Assembly (NCBI GenBank): GCA_012295275.1
Contig: CM022669.1
Location: 7,017,489-7,079,988, forward strand
DNA length: 62,500 nt
Direction: 5' to 3'
From: Chrysomallon squamiferum
Taxonomy: Eukaryota > Mollusca > Gastropoda > Neomphalida > Peltospiridae
In this document: positions 33,784-47,839 of the stretch, in pieces
Position numbering within the stretch: the stretch's first letter is position 1
Layout of the letters: every line of letters begins with the position of its first letter
Made by a program: the position numbers and the translations under genes
Notes under the pieces: model-generated
Told to the model about the DNA's origin: nothing
Databases searched by the model: none
The model's input: the letters and a program-made list of their open reading frames with translations, nothing else

Positions 33784-34428
33784 AATAAAATAAATCAGCA
33801 GGGATAAAAACTATTTACCAACGAGCCAAAATAAAATAAAATTAAGTGTTCACACAAAAAAAAAAAAAAAAAAAAAATTAGGTTTTGACAAAATAAAAAA
33901 TGGTGATTATACATTTAACAAATACACAAGTGCAATGAAACAAAAGAAAAAAATAAACATCATCAGAACAAAAACACTGATTACAAATGCTTTTGAAAAC
34001 AGTCTCTTATTAAAAATAAATAAAAATGTAGGCAGTATCTTGATCAATTAAAAAACCCAGTGATAAATAACCATTAGAAGTATGGTTCCTGTAATTAAAC
34101 TGGAATTCTTAGGCCAGCTGTCTGATAAAACAATCTATACCATCAGTCATTTTTATGTGGGTCACTAGACATTTTGAGAATCATGAACAAAATAAACCAA
34201 GTTATATTTTCAAACACATTTAAAGAAACACAAATTATTTAATTTATATATTTTATTAACATTTTTTTTTAAAGCTATAATATTATCTAGCTTCTGAAGA
34301 AAAGAAAAAGAAAAAAAAGAAATTATATAAAACAAAAAATGGCAGCAGCAAAATAATCTAATTTTAATCTAAGTTTGAAAACAAATAAAGGAAATCTGAT
34401 ATCTGACAAAAATATACCTTAAAAGGCA

Positions 34429-34467
<39 letters not shown>

Positions 34468-34854
34468 GTATTGAAAAACCAGAAAGAAAACAAATGATAG
34501 ATAAGAAAATATCAGATTCCAAATAATATAAATCTGTTCTCAGCAAACACGCCTATTAATGATTCCATATGATCATGATTGTAAATGTATAAATTAACAG
34601 CACTTATAAACCCTACGAAGAAACATTTCCTTTGATTTACTTTATAATTTGTAATGTCTACTTGCCTTTATAAACTGATGTGGTGATTCTTTTTTATTGT
34701 TGTAAGAAAGACGAAAGAATGTTATAAATGTATGTAAGATAATGTATTTATCATAATAAAACAAAAAATACAACTTTAACACTTAAAACAAAATTGTAAC
34801 TTTTTAAGGAAAACATTTTTTCAGAATCATTAATAAATAAATATTGTGAAAATA

Positions 34855-34893
<39 letters not shown>

Positions 34894-37354
34894 TAAATAA
34901 GGGAATATAAACAAATACATATTGTTTCATAATTAAAAAAAAAAAAAATACAGTAAATAAAGTATCTATTATCAGTATAACATACAAGGCAATATTTAAA
35001 ATAAAAAAAGTTTTAAAAATGTAAATACAAATTACAAAAAAGCCAACAAAACGTATCTTTAATCATTTTCTGATAACATTTAATTCAGTTCATTATTTTC
35101 AATAAATAATCAAAAACTATCACACTCTCTGAATGATAAATATCTTCACAACACTGTTCTGTCTTGAAATATTTATTTTTATTTTTATTTTTTTTATCTG
35201 ATGCTTCCTGCAGCCATGTTGCTTATTTATTCTTCATGGCAACAGGTCAGGATTCTACTGATGGTATCAGAACAATTCCTGCAATTACAATGAGGGATGG
35301 AACTCCACAAGAGATTTCACAGAACTTCTAACTGTCTGAAGAATCTCAACTACATTTTGAAGTGGCAAGACTTTTAATTGTAAGGATGGCAGTTTGGTAA
35401 GGTTTCAAAAAGCATGAAGAGAAAAGAATTAAGATCTGGCATCAACATTTTTGGTGAAAGGACATACAGCAGATAAAATAGCTAGTGTTTAATCTGAATA
35501 CAGAAAATTTTGTTAAAAAATAAACATATTTTCTAAAAAAATACAAGCATATATGATTCTTGAAGTGGTATTATTTAAAAGCATGTGTAAAACTGATAAA
35601 CCCAGCACATATATATTTTTTTTTAATTACAAAAGAAAGAAGCACTATGTACTTTCTGACATAGCAGATATAAATGAAACAGTAACTATCTGTATTTGTT
35701 TAAAAAGAAAACAACATATACAAAAATCAACCATCTCACAAATGATAAAACATTTCACTTGTTTCTGATGGGCAAGTGACCATCAATTTGTTCTAAGAGG
35801 GGAGACCTTGAAGCCAGGATATAAATGAATAATCCAGTAGTCATTATTATTCAAAAATAAAAAATAAAAGCTAAAATCTCCTGATGTGTGATGATTCATT
35901 CACAAGAATACAATTTTACTTCTTATTTACGTCAGATAAGAATCATTTTATAATTTCTTCCGCTATATTCTGTGAAGAGACAAAAACCTGTATTAGGATA
36001 AATTTAGAATCAAAACCTAAATATTTTTGTTTCATAGAAAAATAATAAACCATTTCAAATAAACAAAAAACACACAAACACACACACACAAACTTAAAAA
36101 TTTAATTTTTATAAAAATCTGTACATGAAATTCAGTTAAAGTTATAACAATAATTTCATGGACAAGTCATTTCAGTGTTAAAAACATTCAAATTTTCAAA
36201 TAAAACTATTCTTTTTTTTTTTTTTTTTCTTTTTTTCCTGAGTTTTATCTAAGACAGAAAACAATAACAGCCAAGTTTGCTTTGTTCAAGGTTGTTGGAC
36301 ATTCTCCAACAAGTAAAGCCAAGGTACAAATATTTGTTTTGTTGAGATAATCAAAACAAACTCTAGAAAGCCAACAAAAAACTGAAATACCAAAGCAACT
36401 ATATAATGGGGCAAAAATAGCAATAATAAAAGGGAATTAATATATATAAGGATGGTTTGTTTCACACACACAATAACATATTGAGAGTATGAAGAGATAT
36501 GGAGGCACCAATTTGATGATAATTTTTTTCCAACATTACTTAACAGTTTGAAATTTAAACAAAAGCTTTAAAAGGTAAGTTATTTATTTACTGGTGATAA
36601 AAAAACAACAGATAATAAATAAATAAATAATGAGGTTAATAATTTCAAAGATATGCAGTAATCTTTCCTTTTTTAATTCCAACAAATCAACTGGCTAAAA
36701 AAGCTGAATTACTTACTTCATTTTTTGCAGCAAGACTATATTGCCCATGCCAGCCATTTTAGGAGCATTTTATGAAGTCTTTAAAGTTATTATTCTATGA
36801 CAAAGGTTTTAAGGATATAAAGGATTAAAATAAAGACAATAACCCCAAAAAACACAATAATTTTCAATGCAGAATTTAGTACATCTACAATTATGATTCA
36901 AAACAGAACCAATCATTTGTAAATAAAATAAGCTGCACACATATGTATATTTGTACATAAATCTAACACACCATGCCTCATTAATACAAATTTTAGTCAT
37001 TATTAATTATTTTAAAACAATAATTTTAGTGCTGATTCCTCATTACATTTGACTTCTGATTTTATTCTGTAAATTTAATAGGTCTTTTTAGGCATATCTG
37101 ACTATTATTTATGGAAACTGAACTATATAAATTATTACTGTTATTATTAATTGATACTGGTCAAATGTAGGCTAATGGATAATAATGAAATAGAAGTTAA
37201 TCAAATAATGTTTATTAAACAAAGAGATGATAGCCCACATTAATTAACAAAGAATCAATATTAGTCCTTTAACTATTGTAATATCTCTTCAAAATCATCA
37301 GGTACAATGAATACAAATCTCAGAGATGAACTAAAAATAATGGAGAAGTGAATA
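33491..37354. other. AT-rich sequence without gene
   Basis: It contains AAAT/AAT runs near 33694-33795 and 34855-34893, poly(A) at 33856-33877 and 34431-34465, and no coding signal. Confidence 0.5.
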
Positions 37355-37557
37355 AATATTGGTTTATCAGAGAATAATACTTAAATTCCTACTAGAGAAA
37401 AGAAAACACCTAATAATTTCATTTCATAGGTAACTTTCAGCATGTAACAATTTTTGAATATTGGTTTAACAGAGAATAATACTTGAATTCCTACTAGAGA
37501 AAAGAAAACACCTAATAATTTAATTTCATAGGTAACTTTCAGCATTTAACAATTTTT
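37355..37557. repeat. 102-bp direct tandem duplication
   Basis: Two nearly identical copies, 37355-37456 and 37457-37557, each begin AATATTGGTTTA and end AACAATTTTT. Only a handful of differences separate them, so the event is fairly recent. Confidence 0.9.
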
Positions 37558-37584
37558 AAATCTATTACTTTACCCTTTGCTAAG

Positions 37585-37695
37585 ATGGCCAACGAGCAAT
37601 TATCGAAACAGGGAAACAGTTCAATGCACACTCTAAAAATGACTGATCTTGTATTGCAGCACTTCTTCGATAATGAAGATGTTCTCATTGACTGA
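37585..37695 (+). CDS. Small candidate ORF of 36 codons
   Basis: Reading from AAGATGG, a favourable start context, the frame encodes MANEQLSKQGNSSM, then HTLKMTDLVLQHFFDNED and VLID before TGA. I do not recognise it. It retains three CpG dinucleotides in 110 bp of an otherwise CpG-poor region and has balanced codons, which is why it stands out; it could be an exon or fragment of an inserted element. Low confidence that it is translated. Confidence 0.2.
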   Translation: MANEQLSKQGNSSMHTLKMTDLVLQHFFDNEDVLID

Positions 37696-38571
37696 GAACC
37701 AAGAAAAAAGAAAAAAAAAAAAAAGATGATGATGAAGAATTTAATGTGAAATTTTTATATTCATGTTAAATCATGCATTACCATTTTTAATGTAAATAAA
37801 AATCACAGTCAATTATTTCCTGATAACTCAAGCATAACTAGGTTCTTAAAATACATTGCTTTTCAAAAAGCAATGAAACTACTGTTCTCCCATAGCAAAG
37901 AAAGCATGTCAAAAGACTTGAGATAAGATTTTGTACAGAAGTAAAAAAAAATTCCTCAGTAATAAAAAAATAAAAACCTGACTATTATTTAAAAATTCAA
38001 AAAGGCCTCAACTAATGGTAAAAACATTACTACTCTCAGTGAAAAATCCACAAATAATGAGAAAGGTTTACAATTAATTTTGTTGAATCATCTTGATATT
38101 ATTTACTCCTGTTTGATATTTGATTCATATTTCATAACTACCTATGGGAAATAAGCCACTGGTGAAGCAAGGTATTCTACAATAAAACATTAAACAACTT
38201 CTAGCCAAATTAAATATAGATTTAGACAAGAAACATAATAAAATAAGTGCAGATACACATGTACAAATACAAATGATCATCTTTAAGTTTCTAAACATGC
38301 AATTCAAACATTTGCTGAACCAGAGGATGCATGATGAACTAGTGAAGGATGAGAAATTGCTTTGTAACATCTAAAAATACATTAAAAGGAAATTACCCAA
38401 AAATAGTGTAGTAGAGATGTCCAGGTTAATCGGAAGACTAGATGTGAATGCAAACCATGATGAAGACTCTACATGCAATTTCAAAGAGAGCTAATTAGAA
38501 AGTTGTCTTCTATTCAGAGATTTCAGGCTTTCATTCCTGCTAAATTGACCTATCACAATTCATCTGAAAAT

Positions 38572-38607
<36 letters not shown>

Positions 38608-40165
38608 CAGTCATAACACACCAGCAGGAATTAATCTGTGTCTTTCTTGGTCTATTTTGGGAAAACACACTGATTTAAATAACCCTTAAATTATTCTGTA
38701 GTTTATAATTAAAACTGATTGAAAATTTGCAGATTTTTATTTCTATTCCATACTTCAATTTCTCTGAAAACAGAAAAAAAAAACGTATTAAGGAGGATAA
38801 AACTAAATAAGATGAGAAATGAAATGACAGACTTCATTAACATGCAGCACCTGAAGATTTTTCATTAGCTGTTCAATCAGTGAATGTCACATCTCAAGCT
38901 TTTAATAATAACTCTTAATAAATTTTAAAGATTTCCTTCCATTCAGCAAACTGTTGCTAACATTAACTAATTTTCATTAAGTACTAAACCATCAGATTCC
39001 TTTTACAAACCCATCAAACACTGGTTTCTTGACATTAGGTTTTTATTATACAACATTATCAAAGGCGCTACCTGGATTTTGTTTTTCTTTTTGGGGTTTT
39101 TTTGGGGGGGTTAAAAAGAAAAAAAGAAATTCTTAATGAAAACGGTTACAGTTATTGTACTTACCTACATACCCTCTTGACATTTAAATATAATTCTCTT
39201 TTCCAATTACTACTGTTTTTATGGTGGTGGTATCTTTTGTTGTTAGTTTTCACAAATTAATCTGTCATTGTAATGGAAAACCTAGTAACACAAATTCTGT
39301 AACTTCAGGGAAAACTAAGGAAACTGGTAACAAATTATTATTTAAAACATGGTTCATGTAAATGATTCAAGGCTAAAATTTATTTTTATTTTATTTATTT
39401 GTTAATCTTTTTTTTATATTTTTATTCTTATTCTTATTATTATTATTGTTCTTTTATTATTATTATTATTATTATTATTTTTTTTTTTTTTTCTGTTCCA
39501 GTACATTTAGGTAGCAAAATGACTTAGCAGGACAATTTTATTATTATTATTATTATTATTGAAAATGTGTTTATCACTTGCAGCAGATTTTCAAATGAAA
39601 AACAGCACAAACAAAATCCTATTTAATCTAAGATTACTGTGTCAAAACTTTGCAACTCTGAAAATGTTCCCATCTGTTTTCACAAAAAGTACTAAATTTT
39701 TGCAGTACACTTTAATAATGTTTAAAATCTCGAACCATGGACATTACAGTTTGGTTGAATTACCTTTGTAGTCTGTGAATATCATCTCTCATGAAATGTA
39801 AAGGACAAACTGCTTTTGTCTTTAATCACATCATCTGTCCAAAAAATGTTTCTTTTCCAGAATCACAAAAGCAATTAGGCCAAAAGGAATAAAAATCTGA
39901 GGTAGTCTCTGCACTTAAGAAAATGGGAGATGAGACAAGAAGAGAAAAATCTATTTTTGCTGAGATAAAGAGTCAATTTTCCAGTTTGCTGAAGATGACT
40001 GTTTTGAATGGAATAAAAAGAAAGAATTACATTGTGAAATGGTCAGACATGCTATTTCTTTTTTTCCCCCTCCTTCAATCATACTTTTTGTCAGATTGTT
40101 GCCTGGTCTGAAATAATAGACACATAAGAAATTTCTAAATACTTTCTTTATAAATGTGGTTATTT

Positions 40166-40255
<90 letters not shown>

Positions 40256-41262
40256 TACCAAACAACAAATAAAACTGTTCCCCAAACAGATGTATCTGCA
40301 GTTAATAAATAAAGATATAAGTAAAAAAAAAATAATAATAAAAACTGGAATTTATACCTTGTCTTTTTCGTAGTTTAAACCAAAAAATGTGGGCAACTGT
40401 TTTAAAATTAACTTGAAACAATGTACATCTGACTCAATCTAAATTAAATGAAACAAAGTAAAACTGTTAACTGAGGGTGAATAGGTTAAATTATTTGGAG
40501 CAATGTATAAGTTATGATCAATAAATTACAAGGCTAAATTAATTGAAACAATGTATAACAAAAAAACCTCCCAATTCCCCCCACCAGCTCTCAAATTACC
40601 TGAAACAATGTATAACTATTCACTTCCCCATAAAAGATAGAGGTAAAATTAACTTCCCCATTAGTCTAATTTAACAGAAATATTTAAATTGTTTGTTCCA
40701 GTAATAATAATAATAATAATAATAATACAAAAACAAAAATAACCCTCAGGTTTTGTTGTCTTTCAAAAATGAAATGATCCTACTAAATGTCATGTATAGT
40801 CTGTTTCTTTTTCTATTTGCAATAAAAAGTAAATTAATTAATTAATTAACCGATTAAAAGAACTGCCATCTAATAAACATCACTAATAAAAATTATTAGG
40901 ATGGTGAATCAAATATTAATTCAACTTTCTAAACATTTATACAACAAATTAGTTTTGTTCTTTCAGAGAAGTGATAAGGTAAATTAATTATTGATCTAAA
41001 AAAAAGTTATGAAAAAATGTTCTGGAAACATCTGCTGTATTTACCACTTCTGCTTCTTGATATGTCCTTGAATATGGTCTTAAGGTCAAACAAACTCTGA
41101 AAACTTAAAATTAATTTATATTATTTTGTAACATTAACAAATTAACAATTATATAAATCCTTAGTTCCAAAAATAAATAAAACCTTTTTGTAAAGCCAAA
41201 TTTTTTTCTTCTTTTTTTTTTATATAATTTTCTTTTCTAACAAATTCAATTTTTATTTAAAA

Positions 41263-41301
<39 letters not shown>

Positions 41302-41460
41302 AATAAAAAATAAAATAAAATAAAATAAAATAAAATTAAATTAAATTAAATTAAATTAAATTTTCAAAAATTATAAATAAAACAACAAAATTCCTTCCTT
41401 TCTTTGTCTGTCCACAAGGAGAAATAAAATATTTAGTTTTTCTTTCACATTTAATTATTT
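37696..41460. other. AT-rich sequence without gene
   Basis: It contains poly(T) at 38577-38607, a TTA run near 39432-39560, a (GA)n run at 40169-40250 and an AAAT/AAAAT/AAATT run at 41258-41361. No gene is seen. Confidence 0.5.
40169..40250. repeat. (AG)n microsatellite
   Basis: About 41 uninterrupted AG units. Confidence 0.98.
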
Positions 41461-42245
41461 GACATGAAACTCCTAGCTGGCCTAAAAGTGACACAACCCA
41501 CTTATCCACTGAGCTTACCTACTCACCCACCCATGCAACCTTCAGATGGGTTGCATCAAGATTTAGAACAGCTCATACAGCAGACGTCAGATAACCATGC
41601 TAAAAAAAAAACCTTTTCAAATGGGGCAACCCAAACCATCCTGGGTTTTGTTGTTGCCGACAGCAGCATAACAAGGAATGCCCATTAATCACTGGCTGTT
41701 ATCTTGTGTGTCTGACACATTCCTGGCACGTTGCCAAGTTCTCTGAGGCCCAGTTCTTGTGATACGATTTATATCAGCCAGGGTTAGCCTGCCAATCAGT
41801 CTTGCGAGGCTTTTTTTTCAACTGGTGACAGAAATAAACAAATCCCCAAGAGGGCCTCGTGCCCGTCAATCTATCATTTACATGCAAATACAGCCAGACA
41901 GGTTTATGTTAAATATTTAAAGTATGGGTCTGGCCTGCCAGCTTCAGAAGAAAGCACTCTTATTAGTGGTTGTCATGACTACAGATGAGATCAATAGAGG
42001 GAACCTTGCCTGGGTTTAGAGTGCATGAACAAATTCAATGAGAAAAGAGCTCTCTGAAGTAAATTAATTTTTCTCTCCTTTTCATTTTTTTTTTTCACCC
42101 AGGATCAATTCAGCCAAGGGTGCTCTAATATGAAGATGGAAAACTGCTGCTGTATTCTATAAAACAGCCACACATTTACCAGTCGAATACCAGACAGCTG
42201 CATTCTCTGAATTCTGTTAACTGTGAAAGAGTTAATGTTTTTTTA
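41461..42245. promoter_or_regulatory. Candidate conserved noncoding element / enhancer A
   Basis: Almost 800 bp with few homopolymers and visibly higher GC than the surroundings, and no sustained reading frame (one 74-codon frame at 41464-41688 has no domain). Dense factor-type motifs: an ATGCAACC/GGTTGCAT inverted repeat at 41533-41556, TEAD-type GGAATG (41675) and CATTCC (41718), a full NFI palindrome TGGCACGTTGCCAA (41724-41737), GCCAATCAG (41791), FOX-type ATAAACA (41834) and the POU octamer ATGCAAAT (41882-41889). The pattern resembles a developmental enhancer in a gene desert or long intron. Confidence 0.35.
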
Positions 42246-45200
42246 ACATCAACCAGAAGAAAAACTTAATAATAATAATAATAATAATAATAATTTTGGA
42301 CTAATTTTCAATTTGTAGGTGTTTTTGTTTTGGTGGTAATTTTTATTTTCTCAGCTATTTCTATTTATTTTTGTTTATTAATTTTTAATCATTTGTTGTT
42401 TTGTTTTTTGTTGTTGATGATTTTTTTTGTTTGTTTTTTCTTCCGGTGGATGGTTGTGATTTTTAAAATCAATTATTACATTTAAAATTGCTCTTCTTTT
42501 TTTTTTAAATTAATACCAATGAACGGCAAAAACAAAATATTTCTTCATTAAAATTTTCATTTGTACATGAGTGAAATGATAATTAAAAAGTCAAAGTTGA
42601 CAGACAGATGAGCACACCTTTATGACAAGCAGACAGACAGATGCTCTGAAAATGAACAGAAGTTGTCATAATAGGACTTCAACTTTCAGTTCAAATCTCA
42701 TTACCATTTTGACTGTCTGTTTTAATGTTTTTATATAACTAAAATAACAGAGCAGGTGTAAATCTGGCAGAAAGCCCAAACACATCTGGTATGTGAGGGT
42801 TTTAAGATAGATTTGTGTTGAATTCAAATTTAAACAGAACAGACAATGTGTTTCAGAATAACTATATTTTTTGCATTAGTGTGAAGATTTTGAAAGAAGA
42901 ATTAATTTTAATATGAACGTTTTAGATAATTCTTGTAACATTATGATTAATACTCTTCTTATTACTGTGAATTTCAGTGTTTTTTGGGCAGTTTTTAGGA
43001 AATAATAAAAATAAAAATATGACATCCACAATTAAACCAATGGTTTATAAATCCAACAATATTTAAATTATATTAAATAATCCCTTAATCTGAAGTAAAG
43101 CAGATGTGTGGAATAAATTTCAAATTCAAGTTTATTACACCGACAAATGTCAGTTCTGTGTAAATAATAAAAAAGTCTGATATATTTTGCTAGTGTAAAT
43201 ACAGAGTAAATATACTTTTATTGCATTAGTTTGTTATTTGTGGAAACATTTTGATAATTTAATATTGTTAATAGTTTTGTTGTTTATGTTTGTCAGTCAT
43301 TTGTGACATTTGTGAAAAAGCACTGATCTGCAACGTTTATTAATTCCGTTGTGATTAAACAGTTTATGATTAAAAAGAGTGAAGAAATTCTGCTTTACAA
43401 AGAGCTATGTAGTTTGAATTCTACAGGTTTTCTTTTTTCTGTAATGTACTGTTTTTGTTTTATGTTTTAATTAGATGAAAAAGATGTGCCCACACCCACA
43501 CACACAGTTGTAAGGTATGCTGAATCCAAATTTAAAGGAAAACAAATGATATGGGTAATGTTACTATTTCAAAATTACAATTTTTTTGGCAAAATTCTAG
43601 TCAAGCTATTAAGATTTTGCCAGTGTTGAAATATAATTTGTAATATAAAATTACAAAGATGTACTCTGCTACGTGTTCATTGGCTGACCTAACCATATTG
43701 GAAACAGAATGTTTTTGTAATTTAACATCAGTTTTCCCAATCAGACAGATTTCTTTCCAAAATCAACCTTGTTTTATCAATGATATGCATAGAATTATTA
43801 TCAGTAAGATTACTTTCCAGTATGTTAATACTGAACATTTTGTCTAGGATTATGTCAGTAATAACATCTTCATGAGTAATAATTTTGAAAAAAAAAAAAA
43901 AAAAAACTATTATTTTGTGAAATACAAGATCAGCATGGCTTATTTCATTCATCTGCCAAGTACACCCTAATCAGAAATCTTTATCCTAGGTTTAAACCCA
44001 GGGTTTTCCTAAATTTAGGTTTGAAAACCAAAAAACTAAAATGCTGGGTATTTTGTATAATAACTGTGTAGGTTTTTAAATTTGCAATTCCTGTATAATA
44101 ATAACAGCTGCAGACAACTGCAGTCACTCCTTCAGTGCACTGTCTTAAAGGTTGTTACAGGCGGCAACAACAAAGTCACTCCTTCAGTGCACTGTCTTAA
44201 AGGTTGTTCAGATTACTGGCAGGCAGGGAAAATCCCTTTTTCAGTATGTGTATTTTGAAGTTTTTCAAACTATTTACAAAATAGTTAATAATAAAAAGTA
44301 TTTATCTCATCAAATATAAAAATATATTAAAAAAAAGGAAAAAAAGAAATACTTCAAAAACTAATTCCAAAAATAATAATTCTCAGATATGTCTGTATTA
44401 TTTGGAGCAGACCAAACAGGTTGTAAGTGTTAAAACTATATCAAAAAAGAAACTGGACTTAGTGAATTAGCTTACTGAGTTTTTATTTCTGCTGGTTCAG
44501 AACTGGTTGAATATCCTTGAATCTCTCTAATAATAATAATAATTAATATATTTTAACACAACAACAAAAAAAAAAACCCCACCAAATAACTAAATAAAAT
44601 TTAAAAAAAACCAAGGACAATTACTTGTATAAACAAGATTAAATTTCATCTCTCATAATTATTCTTAACAAAAATAAAAACCAAACAGCCAATTATGTTT
44701 CTGGAAAGATGAGTTCTATGTAATCAAAATCCCATGTTTTGGAGTTAATGATGAACCTACTATGGCTTTGTTCAAATAATAATGTCAATTGTTTTATTAA
44801 TTTAATTAATTTCAATCAATGATGAATGAGAAAAAAACCCAGTATTTATTGTTTCTTCAGAAATATTTCAAGATATTAGTGCTAGAAGGTGTTTTTTTCT
44901 ATTTTACCTGAATGTGACAAAACATAAACAAAAACTTATTTCAGTTAACACTAATGTTTTGAGTTTTGTCTGATGATAAGGTAGAAAGCTGTAATGGATA
45001 ACAAATTATTTCATGTGGTTTGGCTGTAAAATTATCTATAATAAAAACAAAATTGTCCAAAACTGACAATACAAGACACTCCAAAATTACTATTGGTGGA
45101 TTATTCTGTGAAACTGAATTTAAAATAAGTCATAACATAATTATGTTCATCACAGCGTAGTGTGTCACCAAGAAACAAAATACTGTTTAATTAAAAAAAC

Positions 45201-47334
45201 ATGACACAGAAGCACTGTGCAAATATGAATCTCTCTAAACAGATTTACATATGTTGAAGAGTGTGTATATTATGTAAACATGTTTTGACAACCACCAAAA
45301 GTGCACTTAATCATTCAGTCAACACAACCTTTCAGAATATAATTTGATATGAAACCAACACTTCATTCTATTATCACATTTGGAAACCTGCAAAAATGCC
45401 AGTCAAAATGATAAATGGTTTTTGTTTCTTGAATTTCTTAATATAAATATTAATTAGAGTTATCTTACCCTGCTTATAATTTATATCCTTTGAGAACAAA
45501 GTTTGGTGGTTTTATGATACAAAAATAAATAAAATATACCTTATAAACTTCTCAAAGCACTAAATACATGATATTTTTGTAGAAAATGATTAACTATTTA
45601 GAAAACATAGAGAGAACAATAGAAAATTCAATGTTTATTGCCATCATTGTTGAATGACTTGAAAATGGATTATGTCAATTGCATGTGTTAGGATTAATCT
45701 GTTCTTATAAACTGATATATACAAAAAAAAATATATTTAACAAAAAACACTGTAAAATCATTTATTTACTTCATTGTTTTATTTTTCAATATAATTGTTT
45801 TTCCTTACATTTTTATTTTTATTGTTTTTTTATAAATATGTTTTTTGTTTTGATTATTTATTAATAATGGTATTTAAAGCATCTTTGTAGTGGAACAAAT
45901 AGAAAGTCAAAATATATTTCACATCTTCTATAGTATTATCTTATTTCTGTTCTGACCAAAATATTCAGTATGAGAATGTCTTTTTTTCTTTCTTTTTTAT
46001 ACAATATGAAATAAAATATAATAAAATAAATACTAACTGTTTGTTAGGAAGAAAAACTTAACTACAAGTCATACAGTTTTGGCATTTATTATTGGTAAAT
46101 AAATTATTGGCAAAAACATGAAAACATTCCAAAAACAATATAAAACAAAATAAGCTATGACAACAGCCATCAAAGACTGAGCTTTAAAGAAATGGTTATC
46201 TTTTTTTATGGAAACAAATTTGCCGTATTCAAACTTTTATTTCCAAAAGCTATATTATGGAACACTAATATTATCCATTTAAAAAAAACAACAGAAAACC
46301 CCATGAGAATATCCATAATTTATATATTGACAACTAGAAAAATTGTTGATCACAGATAATTAATAAAACTGTAATTTTCTGTTTTACTGTGTGGCAATGT
46401 ATCATATGTAAATGAAGTAAGCTGAGAACAGACACTGAGATAAATTAATATGCCATGAAGCCTAAACACATACTCACAAACAAATAGTAATAAAAAATAA
46501 TAAAATAAAATAAAATAAAATAAAATAAAAAAAATAAAATAAATAAAATAAATAAAAATAAAAATAAAAATAAAAACAAACCAAAACAAATCAAAAATAA
46601 AATAAAATAAGTTATAATAAAAAATTGAAAATGCTGCAGAACCCAGTTACTATAAACATCTCAAGAAAACAAATACATTTTAAACTAGTATATGAATCCA
46701 TTAATTAATGAATCTGAAAATAAATTTGTTGGTAATCTGGTGTATGTGAACTATGCCAAGTGCTCATCGGTTTGTAAATTAGAAAGGTAACTAACTTGTT
46801 TTGGAAGTGATCAAGAAACATCAAGACTGTAGACATGGTGTAGACTAACTGGATACCTCTGGATTGACGATCCATCTTCAGTGATTGTCTACTTGCTTCT
46901 GCCTGAAAAACAATAAAATACAATAAAAATTAAGAAAAAAATCTGTAGTACAGCAGTGATTTAAATTTATTTATTTATGATTTAAGATCTGCAACTTGAA
47001 GACTGTGCTCCAAGTCTGATACTTTCTAGTATTTTGATGTGTCCATGATATCTAACACTATGTAATAAAACAGTATTAAATGACAATATAATAATTGTTA
47101 AATTAGTAATACATGTCATACTGTATTTTTGTAAAATACTTTGATTTTCTGACATAAACATGACTCCTGTCATTAGGAACTTTGCAGAATCTGAACAGAA
47201 AAAAATAAAAAAAATAAAAATTTTAAAAATCAAACAGGTATAAAATTACCACCAACAGTGTGAGATTTAAAGCAATTTGAAATAAAGAAATAAAATAAAT
47301 GTAGTAACTAAAGGTTACAGAATAAATTACATTT
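42246..47334. other. AT-rich sequence without gene
   Basis: No gene is recognised. It holds a 52-bp direct duplication (GTCACTCCTTCAGTGCACTG at 44123 and 44175), AAAAT/AAT runs near 46486-46610 and a weak exon-like segment at 46857-46902. Confidence 0.5.
46857..46902 (-). other. Exon-like segment with splice-site look-alikes
   Basis: On the minus strand TTGTTTTTCAG is followed by 46 bases containing AAGATGG and then CCAGAG|GTATCC. It could be a noncoding cassette exon of the SKI/DAC-like gene. Its ATG would not be in frame with the main exon when joined directly, so it would not extend that protein. Confidence 0.15.
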
Positions 47335-47470
47335 CAGTGGGAACCCAGGCAAGCAGTTTATCACCTACTTAGAATGAAGTAATGCCTCACATCAGGCACA
47401 GTGACAGCAGAATGATGCAGGTGAGACAGCTAAGTAATGGTATCAGATATTTAGGTCTTTCTTTAGCATA
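47335..47470. promoter_or_regulatory. Candidate noncoding element (short)
   Basis: A compact, homopolymer-poor stretch with CACCTA/CAGGTG E-box-type and TGACAG/TGAGACAG MEIS-like words. Weak, based on composition only. Confidence 0.2.
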
Positions 47471-47839
47471 TTTGACAAATTAAGTTTAAACTCATGTCTA
47501 AATGTTCAGCCATACACGATAACAATTAAAAACAATATTTATCCAATCTATATTTGTTTGACAGAAATAGCAAAATTCTGAAAAATATTTTTCGCCAATT
47601 TCAAAACAATTTAAAAACAATTTAAAAACAAAACAAAACAAAACAAACAAACAAACAAAATAGTTTTTCTATTAATATTTTACAGGAAAATGATTTTCAC
47701 AAATAACAAAAATGTACATCAAATTATTTAATGTTTTACAAGGAAAAGATTTTCATACATAATAAGAAAAATTGTGGGACACTGAATTTATTCTATATTC
47801 TCCAGTATACATAAATACTAAATAAACTGTCACATGTTT

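Noticed and set aside
41464-41688. 74-codon plus-strand frame in candidate enhancer A
   Set aside because: No domain, no splice signals in register, and the motif-dense texture continues past its stop; more likely noncoding.
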